A stretch of 48,114 bases of DNA from Nonomuraea turkmeniaca (GTDB taxonomy: Bacteria; Actinomycetota; Actinomycetes; Streptosporangiales; Streptosporangiaceae): contig NZ_VCKY01000057.1 in assembly GCF_005889735.1 (NCBI RefSeq), forward strand, positions 1-48,114. The letters are read 5' to 3'. Shown here piece after piece: positions 19,091 through 32,309 of the stretch. The first letter of the stretch is position 1; each line of letters begins with the position of its first letter. A program made the position numbers and the translations under genes. The notes beneath the pieces are model-generated. The model searched no databases. It worked only from the letters and a program-made list of their open reading frames with translations, and was not told where the DNA came from.

Positions 19091-22000
19091 TCAGCGGGAT
19101 GCCTGGGGTGACCGCATCGGCCGCAACCGGGGTCTGGCCACGCTCTCCCGCTCGGCGCGGTCGGCGAGCCAGGCCGCGAGGGCGGCGGGCGTGGGCCTGT
19201 CGAACAGTTCCTGGATCGGCAGCTCCACGCCCAGCATGACCCGCACCCGGCTGGCCAGACGGATCGCGAGCAGTGAATGCCCGCCGAGGTCGAAGAAGTT
19301 GTCCTCGACGCCGACCGCGGGCAGACCGAGGATCTCGGCGAACGCGCCGCACAGCGCCTCCTCCCGCTTGTCGGCCGGTCGGGGACCGGTGCCGGCGGCC
19401 GCGGCGCGGTCCGGCTCCGGCAAGGCGCCGCGGTCGAGTTTCCCGTTCCCGGTCAACGGCAAGGCGTCGAGGGTCACGAACGCGGCCGGCACCAGGTGCG
19501 GCGGCAGGTTCCCCCCGGCGAACCGCCGGATCACCTCGGTCAGCGCGGCCCCGTCAGCGCCCTGATCGGCTGGGACGAGATAGGCGACCAGGCGCTTGTC
19601 GCCCGGCGTGTCCTCCCTGACGATCACCGCGGCCTGCGCCACGGCGGGATGGCCCGCGAGCACCGCCTGGACCTCTCCGGGCTCCACCCGGAACCCGCGG
19701 ATCTTGACCTGCTCGTCGGCCCGCCCGAGAAACTCCAGGCGTCCGCCGCCGTCCCAGCGCGCGCGGTCCCCGGTGCGATACATCCGCACCCCGCGCTCGA
19801 ACGGGCAGGCCAGGAAACGCTCCGCCGTCAGGCCGGGACGCCCCACGTAGCCGCGGGCCACCTGTGCCCCGGCCACGTACAGCTCACCCGGCGCGCCGGC
19901 CGGCACCGGCCGCAGCGCGTCGTCGAGCACGTACACCGCCGTGTTGCCCACGGGCGTGCCGATCGGCACCGTCCCGCCGGCGACGGCCTCGGCGTCGAGC
20001 CGTCCCGTCACGACCCCGATGGTGGTCTCCGTCGGACCGTAGTGATTGAACACCGGCAGGTCTCCGGCCGCCCCGAGCAGCCGCCCGACCCAGCCGGGCG
20101 CGGCCGCCTCGCCGCCCAGCACCAGGGCGCTCCCCGGGAGCAGCCACTTCAGGTCGCCCGCGGCGCCCAGCGCCGCCAGATGGGCGGGGACCATCTTCAC
20201 GTAGTCGATCCGATGCCGGGCCAGGTATCCGGCGACCGCGATGGGGTCGACCACATCCCCGGCGTCCAGCACGTGCAACTCGCCGCCGGTGGCCAGGCTG
20301 GCGAACACCACGGTGTTCCCGAGGTCGGTCACGACCGGCTGCAACAACGCGTAGCGTCCGCCACCGCCGCCGAAGCCCACCCGCCGCGGCACGTGGGCCA
20401 CGTAGCTGGCCAGGTTCGCGTGCGTGATGGCGACGCCCTTCGGCCGCCCGGTGGACCCGGACGTGTAGATCACGTATGCCAGCCGGCCGGGCTCCGCCGC
20501 GATCTCCGGAGCCGTCGCGGGCTGCGTCTCCGACATCGCCGCGTCCATCGTGACCGTGCGGACCAGCTCCGTCTCCGGGAGGTCGTGCAGCACGTCGGCG
20601 GCGCCGACCAGCACCATGGCGCGGCTGTCGGCGAGCATGTAGGAGATTCGGGCCGCGGGATAGGCGGGATCCAGCGGGAGGTAGGCCGCGCCGGCCTTCC
20701 ACACGCCGAGGATCGCGGTCACCATCTCCCTGCCACGCGGCAGGCACAACGCCACCACGGATTCGGGTCCGACGCCGATCCCGCGCAGATAGTGGGCCAG
20801 ACGATTGGCGCGTTCTTCCAGCTCCTGGTAGCTGATCTCGACGTCTCCGCAGACCAGGGCGACGGCGGTGGGTGTGCGCGCCGCCTGTGCGGCGAACAGC
20901 TCAGGCACCGTCGGAGCTTCCGGCGCCAGGTCCGTACGGTTCCACTCCTCGAGGATCCGGCGGCGCCCGGCCGCGTCGAGCACGTCCACGGTGGTGAACG
21001 GGCTGTCCGGGGTGTCGGCCAAGGCGGCGGTCAGGTTGTCCAGGCAGGTGCGCAGCAGCGTGTACACCCTGGCGGGGTCGGCCTGGGTCAGCGCGTTGAC
21101 GATCACCACGAACTCGGACCCGGTGTCCTGGATGATCAGCGTCACCGGATAGTTCGTGCGCTCCATGGTGGAGAGCACCTTGACACCGTCGAGAATGACG
21201 TTGGTCTTCTGGGCGGGCAGGCCCTGCAGGTAGTTGATGATCGAGGTGAACAGCGGGCCGCCCGCGGGCACGGCGCTCGCCTTCTGGGCCAGCGTCAGGG
21301 GCGCGTGCTCGTGCTCGAGCAGCTCGGCCAGCTGACTGCGCAGGCCCGCCAGCGCTTCGGCCACGCTGTCCGCGCCGACGCGTACCCGCATGGGCAGGGT
21401 GTTGAGGAACAGGCCAGGCACCCGGTCCGCGCCGGCGCCGGCGTTCATCCGGCCGATCAGCACCGTGCCGAACACGACGTCGTCGCGCCCCGACACCGCC
21501 GCGAGCACCCTTGCCCACGCGAGATGAAAGACCTCGGCCGGACTCACTCCGAGCGTCCGGGCCACGTCGCGGATCCGCCCGGCCAGCGGGCCGTCGACCG
21601 GCTCTTCCACGCGTGCCACCGCGCTGCCGTCGCCGTGCACGTCCAGCAGTCCGAACGGGGCGGTCGGCTCCGTGACGTCGCCCAGCAGGTCGGCGAAGTA
21701 TCGCTCGTGCTCTTCGCGAGCCGTGCCCAGACGGGCCTGCGCCACCATGTTCCGGAACGGCCGCGGCTCAGGAAGCCGGTGGCCCTGCCCCGACAGGAAT
21801 GCGCGAACCTCCTCCAGCAGCACCCCGACCGTCGTGTGATCCCACACCATGTGGTGGAAGCGCAGCAGGGCGAGCCGCCGCTCGCGGCCCGGCTCGGCGA
21901 GGACGTGGATGCTCAGCAGCGGCGCGCGGTCCAGGGCCAGCCACGATCCGCCCGAGGCCGCCAACTGCTCCACCGCGTCCAGGCCCGGGTCGTGGACGAC

Positions 22001-25000
22001 CTGCTCGATCGGCACCTCGGCCCGGCGCCAGACCACTTGGACCGGCTCGCGCAGCCCATCCGAGACGAACGCGGTGCGGTAGATGTCGTGACGGTCCACC
22101 ACCCACTGCAACGCGCCGAGGAACCCGTCCAACCGCTCCTGCGAGTCGAACTCCAGCACCGTGAACCTCTGATAGACATCGGTGCCGCCCTCGGCCCGTG
22201 TCAGGGAATGGAAGAGCATGCCCTCCTGCAGGGGCGACAGCGGGTACACGTCCGCGACGTTGGCGGCGCCACCGGGGACGTGGGCCACGACCCGCGCGAT
22301 CTCGGCCTCGTCGAGTTCCACGAGCGGCAGCATGTCGGGGGTGATCTCGGTCGCGCCCTCGGGGATCCGGTTCTCCGGCACCGCCACCTGCTCCGGCCCG
22401 GTGACCGCGGCCAGTCCCGCCGGCGTCGGGGTCATGAACAGCGCGCGCACCGGGACCGGCACCCCGCGCGCCCGCAGATCCGCCACCAGGCTCACCGCCA
22501 TCAGCGAGTTCCCGCCGAGCGCGAAGAAGTTCTCCTCCGGCCCGACGGCGTCCAGCCCGAGCACCCGGGCGAACGCCGCGCAGATGATCTCCTCCTGCGC
22601 GCTCGCCGGTCCGCGGCTGCCCCGGCCCGCGCCGGCGGCGTGGTCGGGCGCCGGCAGGGCCTTGCGGTCGAGCTTTCCGTTCCCGGTCAGCGGCAGTTCG
22701 GCGAGAACGACGATCGCGGAGGGGATCATGTGGTCGGGGAGCCGGCGCGCCAGGTCCTCCCGCACGCGTTCGGCGAGCCCGTCCGCGCCGGCCGGCGTGC
22801 CGGGGACGACGTACGCGACCAGCCGCGGCTCCCCGGGCTCGTCCGGCCGGCCGCCAGGCGCGTCCCGCCGGACGACGACGGCTGACCGGCCCACTTCGGG
22901 ATGCGCGGCGAGGGCGGCGTCGACCTCGGCGGGCTCGATCCGGAACCCCCGGATCTTCACCTGGTCGTCCGCCCTGCCCGCGAACAGCAGCCGTCCGTCG
23001 GCGCCCCACCTGGCCCGGTCTCCGGTCCGGTACATGCGCTCGCCGGAGCCGAACGGGCACGCCACGAATCGCTCGCCGGTGAGGGCGGGCCGGTTCACGT
23101 ACCCGCGGGCCAAGGGGGCGCCCGCCACGTAGAGCTCACCGGTCACCCCCGCGGGCACCGGCTGCAGGTATTCGTCGAGGACGTAGACCCGCGCGCCGCC
23201 GATGGGCGTGCCGATCGGGACCCGCCCGGCCTCGGCGTCGGCGGCGACCAGCCGGGTGGTCGTCACTCCGATGGTGGTCTCGGTGGGACCGTAGTGGTTG
23301 TGCACCTCCCGGTCCCCGGCCGACTCCAGCAGCTCACGGACCCAGTCCGGCGCGGCCGCCTCACCGCCCAGCACCAGCGAGCGGGCCGGCAGCACGCCGT
23401 CGGGCCCGGCCTCGGCCGAGAGCGCCGCCAGGTGCGAGGGGACGGCCTTGAGGTGATCGATCCGGTGTTCGGCGAGGTAGGCGGAGACCGCCACCGGGTC
23501 GAGCACGGTGTCGGAGTCCAGGATGTGCAGCTCCCCGCCGGTGGCCAGCGAGCCGAACACCATCGTGTTCCCCAGGTCGGTCACCTGCGGCTGAAGCAGC
23601 GCGTATCGGGCCCCCGCCCCGCCGAAGCCGAGGCGATCCGGCACCGACGCCACGTAATTGGCCAGGCCGCCATGTGTCACGGCGACGCCCTTGGGCCGCC
23701 CCGTCGAGCCGGAGGTGTAGATGACGTACGCCAGCCCGGCGAGATGTGGCGCGGTCCCCGCACCTGAGGCGACCGGTGCGGACAGGTCGTCCACCGAGAC
23801 GATCGGCACCCGTGCGGCCGAGAGGCCGTCCACGAGGTCGCCTGAGGCGATGAGCAGCGCCACCCGGCTGTCGGCCAGCATGTACGCCGTCCGCTCTACC
23901 GGCTGCTTGGCGTCGATCGGCAGGTAGGCCGCACCGGCGCGCCAGACGCCCAGGATGGCCGCGATCATCTCGGGGCCGGACGGCAGGCAGAGCCCCACCA
24001 CAGACTCCGGCCCGATCCCCGATGCCAGCAGGTGCCGCGCCACCCCGTCGGCCCTCGTCCGCAGCTCCGCGTACGATACGGGCGTTCCTCCGCTGACCAC
24101 CGCCACGGCGTCCGGCGTCCGGCCTGCCTGCGCCCAGAACAGTTCGGCCACCGTCGCGCCCGGCGGCTGCGTCGCGGTGTCGTTCCACTCGACCAGGACC
24201 CGGGCGCGCTCGCCGCCGTCCATGAGATCCACTTCGCTCAGCCGGATCTCCGCCGACTCGGTCACCGCCCGCAGCACCCGCAACCAGCGATCGGTGAGCC
24301 TGCGGACCGAGCCTGGATCGAACAGGTCCGCGGAGGCGGTGACCGAGCCGGTCAGCCCCGCCGGACAGGCCTCCTCGTCGAAGGTCTCGCTCACGATGAC
24401 GTCGAGGTCGAACTTCGCCCCCGGCCGCGGCATCGGCACCAGTTCGACGGCGAGCCCGGGCAGTTCGAGCCGCGCGTCGGCGTTCGGCATGCTGAGCAGG
24501 ACCTGGAACAGCGGGTTGCGGGACATCGACCGGGTCGGAGCGAGCTCCTCCACCAGGCGCTCGAACGGGACATCCTGGTTGGCGACGGCGCCCAGCGTGA
24601 CGTCCCTGACCCGGGCGAGGAGGTCCGCGAACCGGGGGTCGCCGGTCAGGTCGGTGCGGATCACCAGGGTGTTGATGAAGCACCCCACCAGGTCGTCCAG
24701 CGCCTCGTCGGTGCGGCCGGCAACGGTGGAGCCGATGGGGATGTCGGTGCCGGCGCCGAGCCTGGACAGGGTCACGGCGAGCGCGGCCTGCAGCACCATG
24801 AACGGGGTCGCGCCCTCGGCCCGCGCCAGCCGGATGATCCGCTCGTGCAGACCGGCGGGCACGTCGAAGGCGACCTCGTGGCCCCGATGGCCGGCGACCG
24901 CGCGGCGCGGACGGTCGAAGGGGAGACTGAGCTCCTCGGGAGCACCGGCCAGCGCATCCCGCCAGTAGGCGACCTGGGTGGCCATCAGGCCCGTCGGATC

Positions 25001-28000
25001 GTCCGCGGCGCCGAGCAGTTCGCGCTGCCACAAGGTGTAGTCGGCGTACTGGACGGCGAGCGGCTCCCAAGCAGGTGTGCCTCCCCGGGCCCGGGCCGCG
25101 TACGCCTCCGAGAGGTCCCGCGCCAGCGGGCCCATCGACCACCCGTCTCCGGTGATGTGATGGAGCACCACGACCAGCACGTGCTCGTCGGCGCTGAGCG
25201 CGAACAGCCAGGATCGGATGGGCGGCTCGGCCTGGAGGTCGAACGCGTACGCGCCGGCCGCCGCCACGGCTTCGTCCAGTTTCTCTGGTTCGAGCGGCTC
25301 CAGCCGTGGTTCCCAGTCCATCTCCGCGACGTCGCGGACGTGTTGGTACGGCTGCCCGTCCTCGAACGGGAACATGGTCCTCAGCGCCTCATGCCGGTCG
25401 AGCACGTCCCGGAACGCGAGGGCCAGCGCCCCGCGGTCGAGTCTCCCGGTGAGGCGCAGCACGATGGGCGCGTTGTAGGTCGTGCCACGGCCCTCGAGCC
25501 GTTCCAGGAACCAGAGTCGCTGTTGCGCGAAGGACAGGGGCACCCGCTCCGGGCGTTCCCCCGCCACGAGCGCGGGCCGGACGCGGGCGGTCGCGGTCCC
25601 GGGCGACAGCAGGTGCGCCGCCAGCCCGGCAGGAGTAGGGGCGTTGAACAGGTCCCGCATCTCCAGGTGGGCGCCGAGCACCGCGCGGATCCGCGCGATC
25701 AACCGTGTGGCCAGGAGCGAGTGGCCGCCGAGCTCGAAGAAGCCGTCATCGGGTCCGACCGCGTCGATGCCCAGCACGTCGGCGAAGATCCCGCAGAGGA
25801 TCTCCTCTCCCGGCGTCGCCGTCCGGCCCGTCCCGGCGGTCCGCTCGGGAGCCGGCAGCGCCCGCCGATCGATCTTGCCGCTGTGCGTCAGCGGGAACTC
25901 CGGCAGCACCACGATCGCCGCCGGCACCATGTGCTCAGGCAGACGCTCGGCCAGAAAGGTACGCAGCCGGCCGGACAGGTCACGGTCGGGCGCGACCTCG
26001 CCGGCCGCGACCACGTACGCCACGAGTTGCCGATCTCCCGATTCGGCTTCACGGGCGACGACGACGGCTTGCGCGACGCCGGTATGGGCACTCAGCGCCG
26101 CCTCGATCTCGCCGGGCTCGATCCGGAAGCCACGGATCTTCAGCTGCCCGTCCGCCCGCCCCACGTAGACCAGCCCGGCCTCCGGCGTCCACCGGACCCG
26201 ATCGCCCGTCCGGTACATCCGCTCGCCGGTGCCGTGGGGACTCGCGACGAACCGTTCGCCGGTCAGCGCGGGGTTGCCGATGTACCCCCGTGCCAGGCTC
26301 GGGCCGGCGACGTACAGCTCGCCCGGCACTCCGGCGGGCACCGGCTCGAGGCAGTCGTCGAGGACGAAGACGCGGGTGTTGATGTTGGCCGTCCCGATGC
26401 CGGGCGTGTCACCGGGGCGCAGCGGGCCGGACATGGTGGCGCAGACGGTCGTCTCGGTCGGGCCATAGGCGTTGATCAAGTCGCGCTCCCGCGCCCACCG
26501 GTCCACCAGGTCCGGCGTCAGCGCCTCCCCCGCCGAGACCACGGTCCGCACCGACGCGACGTCCGCGGGATCGAGGGCGGCCAGGACGGCGGGAGGGAGG
26601 GTCGCGTGCGTCACGTCGTGCCGCGCCACGACACCGGCCAGGCCGCGTCCGGGCAGCAGCTCATCAGCCGGGGCAACGACGAGCGCCGCCCCGGTGCCCA
26701 GCGCCATCAACATCTCCCAGGTCGCCGCGTCGAACCCGATCGAGGCGAACTGCAGCACCCGGCTGCCCGGACCGGCCCCGAGCCGCTCGGCCTGCGTGGC
26801 GACCAGCCCGGCCACCCAGGAATGTGTGAGGGCCACGCCCTTCGGCCGGCCGCTCGACCCGGAAGTGAAGATCACATATGCCAGTCCCGTGAGCTCGGGC
26901 GGCCGCGACGGCCGTTCCGCGGGCTGCGCCTCGATCGTGGCCCGGACCACGGGGGAGTCGAGCGCGATCGGGAGCACACCCCGCAGGGGCAGGTCGTCAA
27001 GGACGTCGTCGACGCTGAGCAGCGCCACCGCGCCGCTGTCGGCCAGCATGTACGAGATCCGCTCCAGCGGCTGCCTGGGGTCGATCGGCAGGTACGCGGC
27101 CCCGGCCTTCACGACGGCCAGCAGGGTCGTGGCGAGCTCCACACCGCGGTTCATGACGACCGCGACCACGGACTCACGATCCACGCCCAGCCCGGTCAGG
27201 TAACGCGCCAGCCGGTTGGCCCGCGCGTCCAGTTCCGCGTACGTGACCAGTTCCTCGTCAGAGATCAGGGCCGGCGCGTCCGGCGTCCGGTCGGCCTGGG
27301 CGTGGAACAGATCGGCAGCCGTCAGGGCCGGCAGCTGCCGCTCCGGACCGCGGAGAGCCGGCCGCTCCTCCTCGCCGAAGAGGCGGACCCGGCCGATCTG
27401 GTCCTCCGGCCCCGCTGCCGCCATCCAGTCCAGAACCCGCAGGAAGCGCCGCAGGATGTCGCCCGACGTGCGCGGCTCGTGCCGGTCGCGGTTGACGTCG
27501 ACGTCTATCTGGACCCCGGCATCGGCCGACCGATCGTAGACATTGATCTGCTGGTTCTCCGTCGGCCCGTGGGAAAGGTTGTGCACTGTCGCGGTGGCCG
27601 TGCCGAACCGCACCGGGTAGCGGTAGCCCAGGACGTTGACGTTCAGGTCGCACAGCGCGGTGTCACCGACGGGCCCCAGCTCCCGCCCCAGCCGCTCGTA
27701 GCGGTAACGCTGGTGCCGCAGGCCGTGCCCGATGGCCCTGGCGGTCCGCTGGACGACCTCCGCGATCGACATCCCGGGCGCGATCTCCACCCGTATCGGC
27801 ATGACATTCGCCGTCATACCGGGGATGCGTAATTCCCGGCGCCCGTGCCGGCCGAGGACGGGGACGCCCAGGACGACCTCCCGTGCTCCAGTCATCCGGT
27901 GCTGATAGACGGCGGCGGCCGCGATGACGAGTCCGGCGAAGCTGGTCTTCAGGCGCCGCGCCGCGGCCCTGAGCCGGGCGGCGCCGTCGAGGTCCAGATG

Positions 28001-28675
28001 ACCGGTGTCACGGGTCGGCGTCCCGGCGGGCCACCTGCCGCGCTCGGGCCGCTCCTCCAAGCCGGCCAGCGCCCCGAACCAGAACTCCCGGTCCCGCGTG
28101 AAGTCCGGCGAGTCGCGGTAGGCGCGTTCCGCCTCGACGAGCACCGAGGACGGCTCCGGCTCATCCGCTTCGGGCTCGCGGCCCGCCAGCAGCGCGGCAT
28201 ACGTGTCGGCCACGCGGGAGGCGACCAGCGCACCACCGTGACCGTCAATGATCAGGTGATGCGCGCGGTGATACCACAACACCCGGCCCTCGCTCAGAGT
28301 GATCACCGCGCACGCGAACAAAGGGCCGCCCGTCAGATCGACGGGGCGGCCCGTTTCGGCGCGCATCCATCGCTCCGCCGCCGCCCGCGGGTCGGCCTGG
28401 TCGCTGACGTCGATGACCTGCACGGGAACGTCGGCGGTGGCGTCGACATACTGCCGCGGCTCCCCATCCATCAGGCAGAACCGGAGTCGATAGGCATCGA
28501 CGCCCGACAGCGCGTGCCGAAGGGCGCGCACGAACAGGGGCAGATCCACATCACCGTCGATCTCCAGGTATTCGGCGATGTTGTAGACCCTGTCGTCGGG
28601 TGCGACATGCTGGGCGTACCAGACACCCAGCTGAGCGGACGTCAATTCCCATGGCACGGCATTTGCGACGGTCAT
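19091..28675 (-). CDS. Three-module NRPS: C-A(Phe-like)-PCP-C-A(Asp)-PCP-C/interface-A(Asp)-PCP
   Basis: 3194 residues. The first C domain (1-430) is EntF-like, with HHLIIDG at 139-145, and would take the starter acyl group from the free ACP. A1 (452-935) gives code D-A-W-T-V-A-A-V-C-K, Phe-like. PCP1 is near 985. C2 (1044-1480) has HHITGDGW near 1172. A2 (1502-2005) gives D-L-T-K-V-G-H-I-G-K, Asp. PCP2 near 2049 has LGGNS. The next C-like domain (2102-2568) begins with an extra segment around [16 protein letters not shown] and carries HHMVWDHTT instead of HHxxxDG, resembling interface domains that recruit Asp beta-hydroxylases. A3 (2592-3082) is again Asp; PCP3 is near 3128. There is no epimerase or thioesterase, so the chain passes on. 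The ATG has GAGGG just upstream. Confidence 0.96.
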   Translation of the reverse strand: MTVANAVPWELTSAQLGVWYAQHVAPDDRVYNIAEYLEIDGDVDLPLFVRALRHALSGVDAYRLRFCLMDGEPRQYVDATADVPVQVIDVSDQADPRAAAERWMRAETGRPVDLTGGPLFACAVITLSEGRVLWYHRAHHLIIDGHGGALVASRVADTYAALLAGREPEADEPEPSSVLVEAERAYRDSPDFTRDREFWFGALAGLEERPERGRWPAGTPTRDTGHLDLDGAARLRAAARRLKTSFAGLVIAAAAVYQHRMTGAREVVLGVPVLGRHGRRELRIPGMTANVMPIRVEIAPGMSIAEVVQRTARAIGHGLRHQRYRYERLGRELGPVGDTALCDLNVNVLGYRYPVRFGTATATVHNLSHGPTENQQINVYDRSADAGVQIDVDVNRDRHEPRTSGDILRRFLRVLDWMAAAGPEDQIGRVRLFGEEERPALRGPERQLPALTAADLFHAQADRTPDAPALISDEELVTYAELDARANRLARYLTGLGVDRESVVAVVMNRGVELATTLLAVVKAGAAYLPIDPRQPLERISYMLADSGAVALLSVDDVLDDLPLRGVLPIALDSPVVRATIEAQPAERPSRPPELTGLAYVIFTSGSSGRPKGVALTHSWVAGLVATQAERLGAGPGSRVLQFASIGFDAATWEMLMALGTGAALVVAPADELLPGRGLAGVVARHDVTHATLPPAVLAALDPADVASVRTVVSAGEALTPDLVDRWARERDLINAYGPTETTVCATMSGPLRPGDTPGIGTANINTRVFVLDDCLEPVPAGVPGELYVAGPSLARGYIGNPALTGERFVASPHGTGERMYRTGDRVRWTPEAGLVYVGRADGQLKIRGFRIEPGEIEAALSAHTGVAQAVVVAREAESGDRQLVAYVVAAGEVAPDRDLSGRLRTFLAERLPEHMVPAAIVVLPEFPLTHSGKIDRRALPAPERTAGTGRTATPGEEILCGIFADVLGIDAVGPDDGFFELGGHSLLATRLIARIRAVLGAHLEMRDLFNAPTPAGLAAHLLSPGTATARVRPALVAGERPERVPLSFAQQRLWFLERLEGRGTTYNAPIVLRLTGRLDRGALALAFRDVLDRHEALRTMFPFEDGQPYQHVRDVAEMDWEPRLEPLEPEKLDEAVAAAGAYAFDLQAEPPIRSWLFALSADEHVLVVVLHHITGDGWSMGPLARDLSEAYAARARGGTPAWEPLAVQYADYTLWQRELLGAADDPTGLMATQVAYWRDALAGAPEELSLPFDRPRRAVAGHRGHEVAFDVPAGLHERIIRLARAEGATPFMVLQAALAVTLSRLGAGTDIPIGSTVAGRTDEALDDLVGCFINTLVIRTDLTGDPRFADLLARVRDVTLGAVANQDVPFERLVEELAPTRSMSRNPLFQVLLSMPNADARLELPGLAVELVPMPRPGAKFDLDVIVSETFDEEACPAGLTGSVTASADLFDPGSVRRLTDRWLRVLRAVTESAEIRLSEVDLMDGGERARVLVEWNDTATQPPGATVAELFWAQAGRTPDAVAVVSGGTPVSYAELRTRADGVARHLLASGIGPESVVGLCLPSGPEMIAAILGVWRAGAAYLPIDAKQPVERTAYMLADSRVALLIASGDLVDGLSAARVPIVSVDDLSAPVASGAGTAPHLAGLAYVIYTSGSTGRPKGVAVTHGGLANYVASVPDRLGFGGAGARYALLQPQVTDLGNTMVFGSLATGGELHILDSDTVLDPVAVSAYLAEHRIDHLKAVPSHLAALSAEAGPDGVLPARSLVLGGEAAAPDWVRELLESAGDREVHNHYGPTETTIGVTTTRLVAADAEAGRVPIGTPIGGARVYVLDEYLQPVPAGVTGELYVAGAPLARGYVNRPALTGERFVACPFGSGERMYRTGDRARWGADGRLLFAGRADDQVKIRGFRIEPAEVDAALAAHPEVGRSAVVVRRDAPGGRPDEPGEPRLVAYVVPGTPAGADGLAERVREDLARRLPDHMIPSAIVVLAELPLTGNGKLDRKALPAPDHAAGAGRGSRGPASAQEEIICAAFARVLGLDAVGPEENFFALGGNSLMAVSLVADLRARGVPVPVRALFMTPTPAGLAAVTGPEQVAVPENRIPEGATEITPDMLPLVELDEAEIARVVAHVPGGAANVADVYPLSPLQEGMLFHSLTRAEGGTDVYQRFTVLEFDSQERLDGFLGALQWVVDRHDIYRTAFVSDGLREPVQVVWRRAEVPIEQVVHDPGLDAVEQLAASGGSWLALDRAPLLSIHVLAEPGRERRLALLRFHHMVWDHTTVGVLLEEVRAFLSGQGHRLPEPRPFRNMVAQARLGTAREEHERYFADLLGDVTEPTAPFGLLDVHGDGSAVARVEEPVDGPLAGRIRDVARTLGVSPAEVFHLAWARVLAAVSGRDDVVFGTVLIGRMNAGAGADRVPGLFLNTLPMRVRVGADSVAEALAGLRSQLAELLEHEHAPLTLAQKASAVPAGGPLFTSIINYLQGLPAQKTNVILDGVKVLSTMERTNYPVTLIIQDTGSEFVVIVNALTQADPARVYTLLRTCLDNLTAALADTPDSPFTTVDVLDAAGRRRILEEWNRTDLAPEAPTVPELFAAQAARTPTAVALVCGDVEISYQELEERANRLAHYLRGIGVGPESVVALCLPRGREMVTAILGVWKAGAAYLPLDPAYPAARISYMLADSRAMVLVGAADVLHDLPETELVRTVTMDAAMSETQPATAPEIAAEPGRLAYVIYTSGSTGRPKGVAITHANLASYVAHVPRRVGFGGGGGRYALLQPVVTDLGNTVVFASLATGGELHVLDAGDVVDPIAVAGYLARHRIDYVKMVPAHLAALGAAGDLKWLLPGSALVLGGEAAAPGWVGRLLGAAGDLPVFNHYGPTETTIGVVTGRLDAEAVAGGTVPIGTPVGNTAVYVLDDALRPVPAGAPGELYVAGAQVARGYVGRPGLTAERFLACPFERGVRMYRTGDRARWDGGGRLEFLGRADEQVKIRGFRVEPGEVQAVLAGHPAVAQAAVIVREDTPGDKRLVAYLVPADQGADGAALTEVIRRFAGGNLPPHLVPAAFVTLDALPLTGNGKLDRGALPEPDRAAAAGTGPRPADKREEALCGAFAEILGLPAVGVEDNFFDLGGHSLLAIRLASRVRVMLGVELPIQELFDRPTPAALAAWLADRAERESVARPRLRPMRSPQASR

Positions 28676-28994
28676 CGGCCCTCAGCCCTCTTCTTGGAAA
28701 ACGCCGACAAAATTGGCACGGGCCGTTCCTCGCCCAGGAAAAATTAATAATACGGCTCGCTCAGGGGGTGCGTTAAATCATGTCCGTGCGCCATCCTCAC
28801 CAGTAGCCGCACAGGGCGTCAACCAGGCATCCGTCCCGTCCACGCGGATAACGCCCGGGTGTTCAACTGCGGCAGCGCTGTAGTTGAATGGCAGCCGCCT
28901 CTTTGCCCGGCGAAAAAGCCGGGTTTCGCGCGCATCTTTAAAAACCTTCGCCGCCACAGGTACGGTCGGCAACCGTCAACCTCAAGGGGAGGGA
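28676..28994. promoter_or_regulatory. Divergent promoter region, NRPS / P450 operon
   Basis: 319 gene-free bases between the large NRPS (-) and the P450 (+). It holds a StrR-type box at 28861-28889, 186 bases from the NRPS start and 105 from the P450 start. A base composition drop to A/T-rich runs occurs near 28740-28760 on the NRPS side and near 28935-28950 on the P450 side, where promoters are expected; I cannot assign exact hexamers. Confidence 0.55.
28861..28889. promoter_or_regulatory. StrR-type operator (GTTCAACTG-N11-TAGTTGAAT)
   Basis: Inverted repeat with 9-base half-sites and an 11-base spacer in the divergent NRPS/P450 region. It closely fits the StrR-family consensus and shares GTTCAA and TTGAAT with the box at 4842. 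Confidence 0.65.
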
Positions 28995-30251
<1,257 letters not shown>

Positions 30252-30290
30252 GTGCCCGATCACCTCTCCTCGTCGCCGAAGGACGATCAC

Positions 30291-32042
30291 ATGACCCATG
30301 CCCTGATCGACGCCCCGGACCTGGTGACACTTTTCCGCGAGCATGTGGAGGCCCAGCCGGAAGCCGAAGCCGTCGCATTCCTCGCCGATCCCTCCGACCT
30401 CACCGGCGGACTGGTGCGCTGGTCGTACTCCCAGCTCGACGAAGAGGCCCGCGGCCGAGCGGCGTGGCTGCGCGAGCGGTTCCCCCAGGGCTCGCGTGTG
30501 CTCCTGCTTCACCCGACCGGGCTGGAGTTCGCCGCGGCCCTGTTCGGCTGCCTGTACGCCGGAATGATCGCGATCCCCGCGCCGCTTCCCGGCAGCTATC
30601 AGCACCACCGCAAACGGCTGGCCGCGATCGCGGGCGACTCCGGCGCCGCCCTCGTCATGACCGCGTCATCGGACCTGGTGGAGGTGCGGGAGTGGATGGC
30701 GGACCTGGGCGGCGCCGCGATCCCCATCGTGGCCGGCGACGAGCCCGGGCTCTTCAACCCGGAGGACTGGCGGCCGGTGCCGCTGAACCGTTCGACGATC
30801 GCCCTGCTGCAGTACACCTCCGGATCGACCGGCGATCCCAAGGGGGTGGTCCTCCAGCACGACCAGATCCTCTACAACACCGCCGCGGGCAGCGAGGACT
30901 TGCGCTGGGGCGGGCGTGCGGGTGGCTGGCTGCCGCTCTATCACGACATGGGGATCAACACCCAGATCCTCTGGCCGCTGCTGCGCGGCGAGAGCTCCGT
31001 GCTGATGACGCCGACCACGTTCGTCAGACGACCGGTGCAGTGGCTGCGGATGATCGACGTCCACGGGATCAACGCCTCCTGCGCCCCCAACTTCGCCTTC
31101 GAGCTGTGCGTACGGAAGGTCCGCGACGAGGACGCCGCCGCGCTGGACCTGTCGCGCTGGCGCGTGGCCCCATGCGGCTCCGAGCCCGTCGACCCGAGGG
31201 TCCTCACCGCGTTCGCCGCCAAGTTCGCCGTCTCCGGGTTTCCCCCCGAGACCCTGATCCCCGCGTACGGCATGGCAGAGGCGACCGTGTACGTCACAGG
31301 ACGTCCGGGCAGATCACCCGTGATTCGCCGGGTGGACCTCGACGTGCTGGCGCAGGGCAGGCTGGCGCCCGCCGGCGAGGACCGGCCGGCCCGAGAGATC
31401 GTCAGCTGCGGCACTCCCACCAGCGCGTGCGAGATCCGCGTGGTCGACCCGGAGTCACGGGAGGTGCTTCCCGAGGGCAGGCTGGGCGAGATCTGGCTGC
31501 GCGGCCCCAGCATCTCCCCGGGCTACTGGCAGCGGGACGACAACGCGGAGCACTTCGCCGCGGTCACCGCGGACGGCGACGGCGGCTACCTCCGCACCGG
31601 AGATCTCGGGGTGCTGGACGACGGCGAGCTCTACGTGCACGGCCGGCTCAAAGACATGATCATCGTGTACGGACGGAACGTCTACCCCCAGGACATCGAA
31701 CAGGAGCTGCGCGCCCAGCATCCGGAGCTGGGCAAGGCCGGCGTCGTGTTCAGCGGTCCTGGCACCGTTCCTGGCGACGACGAGTCCACGGTCGTGGTCA
31801 CGCACGAAGTGGCCGGTGTGCCCGCGGACCGGCTACCCGCGCTCGCGGCCGAGATCAGGCACACGGTGGGACGCGAGTTCGGTATCCGCGTCGGCACCGT
31901 GCTCCTGGTCAAGCCCGGCGCCGTGCCGCGGACCACGAGCGGCAAGGTCCGCCGATCGACGACGCGGGACCTGTTCCGCGCGGGCAGCCTGACCCCTCTC
32001 TACCAGGACCCGCAGCCTCTTCCGCGACAAGGAGTCTCATGA
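30291..32042 (+). CDS. Fatty acyl-AMP ligase (FAAL)
   Basis: 583-residue adenylating enzyme that activates a fatty acid and hands it to an ACP instead of CoA. Phosphate loop is YTSGSTGDPKGV near 178; the segment LPLYHDMGI and the motif AYGMAEAT are typical of FAALs, as is the C-terminal RTGDLG and KDMIIVYGRN. ATG 30291 has AAGGA 8 bases upstream; GTG 30252 directly after the P450 stop is an alternative. It overlaps the ACP gene by 4 bases (ATGA). In daptomycin and ramoplanin-type clusters the same pair starts lipopeptide synthesis, and that is the inferred role here. Chain length cannot be read. Confidence 0.93.
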   Translation: MTHALIDAPDLVTLFREHVEAQPEAEAVAFLADPSDLTGGLVRWSYSQLDEEARGRAAWLRERFPQGSRVLLLHPTGLEFAAALFGCLYAGMIAIPAPLPGSYQHHRKRLAAIAGDSGAALVMTASSDLVEVREWMADLGGAAIPIVAGDEPGLFNPEDWRPVPLNRSTIALLQYTSGSTGDPKGVVLQHDQILYNTAAGSEDLRWGGRAGGWLPLYHDMGINTQILWPLLRGESSVLMTPTTFVRRPVQWLRMIDVHGINASCAPNFAFELCVRKVRDEDAAALDLSRWRVAPCGSEPVDPRVLTAFAAKFAVSGFPPETLIPAYGMAEATVYVTGRPGRSPVIRRVDLDVLAQGRLAPAGEDRPAREIVSCGTPTSACEIRVVDPESREVLPEGRLGEIWLRGPSISPGYWQRDDNAEHFAAVTADGDGGYLRTGDLGVLDDGELYVHGRLKDMIIVYGRNVYPQDIEQELRAQHPELGKAGVVFSGPGTVPGDDESTVVVTHEVAGVPADRLPALAAEIRHTVGREFGIRVGTVLLVKPGAVPRTTSGKVRRSTTRDLFRAGSLTPLYQDPQPLPRQGVS

Positions 32043-32302
32043 GCACCCTCACGACGGACGCCCTCCAAGAATGGCTCTGTGCCCAGCTGGCCAAGGAACT
32101 GGAGCTCCCCGCCGGATCGATCGACCCGGCGGAGCCCATGGCCACCTACGGTCTGGACTCGGTCCGTGCCATCACCCTCCTCACCGAGGTCGAGGACCAC
32201 GTGGGCTTCGAGATCGACCCCAATGCCCTCTGGGAGTTCCCCACCGTGGCGGCCTTCGCCGAAATGGTGGTCGGCCAGATGGTCCAGACCGAGCGGAGTT
32301 GA
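32039..32302 (+). CDS. Acyl carrier protein
   Basis: 87-residue free carrier protein. The phosphopantetheine site is YGLDSVRA with Ser41, in the middle of a four-helix ACP fold, and the acidic recognition helix follows. Its ATG overlaps the FAAL stop, so the two are made together. It would present the activated acyl group to the first C domain of the 3194-residue NRPS and perhaps to the P450. Confidence 0.94.
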   Translation: MSTLTTDALQEWLCAQLAKELELPAGSIDPAEPMATYGLDSVRAITLLTEVEDHVGFEIDPNALWEFPTVAAFAEMVVGQMVQTERS

Positions 32303-32309
32303 GTAATCC

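Noticed and set aside
19277..22885. Very long plus-strand open frame opposite the large NRPS
   Set aside because: It is antisense to clear NRPS domains, full of His, Gln, Arg and Gly, and resembles no protein; such shadows are normal at high GC.
24032..27832. Second very long plus-strand open frame opposite the NRPS
   Set aside because: Same shadow effect; the minus strand codes A1, C2 and A2 with intact motifs.
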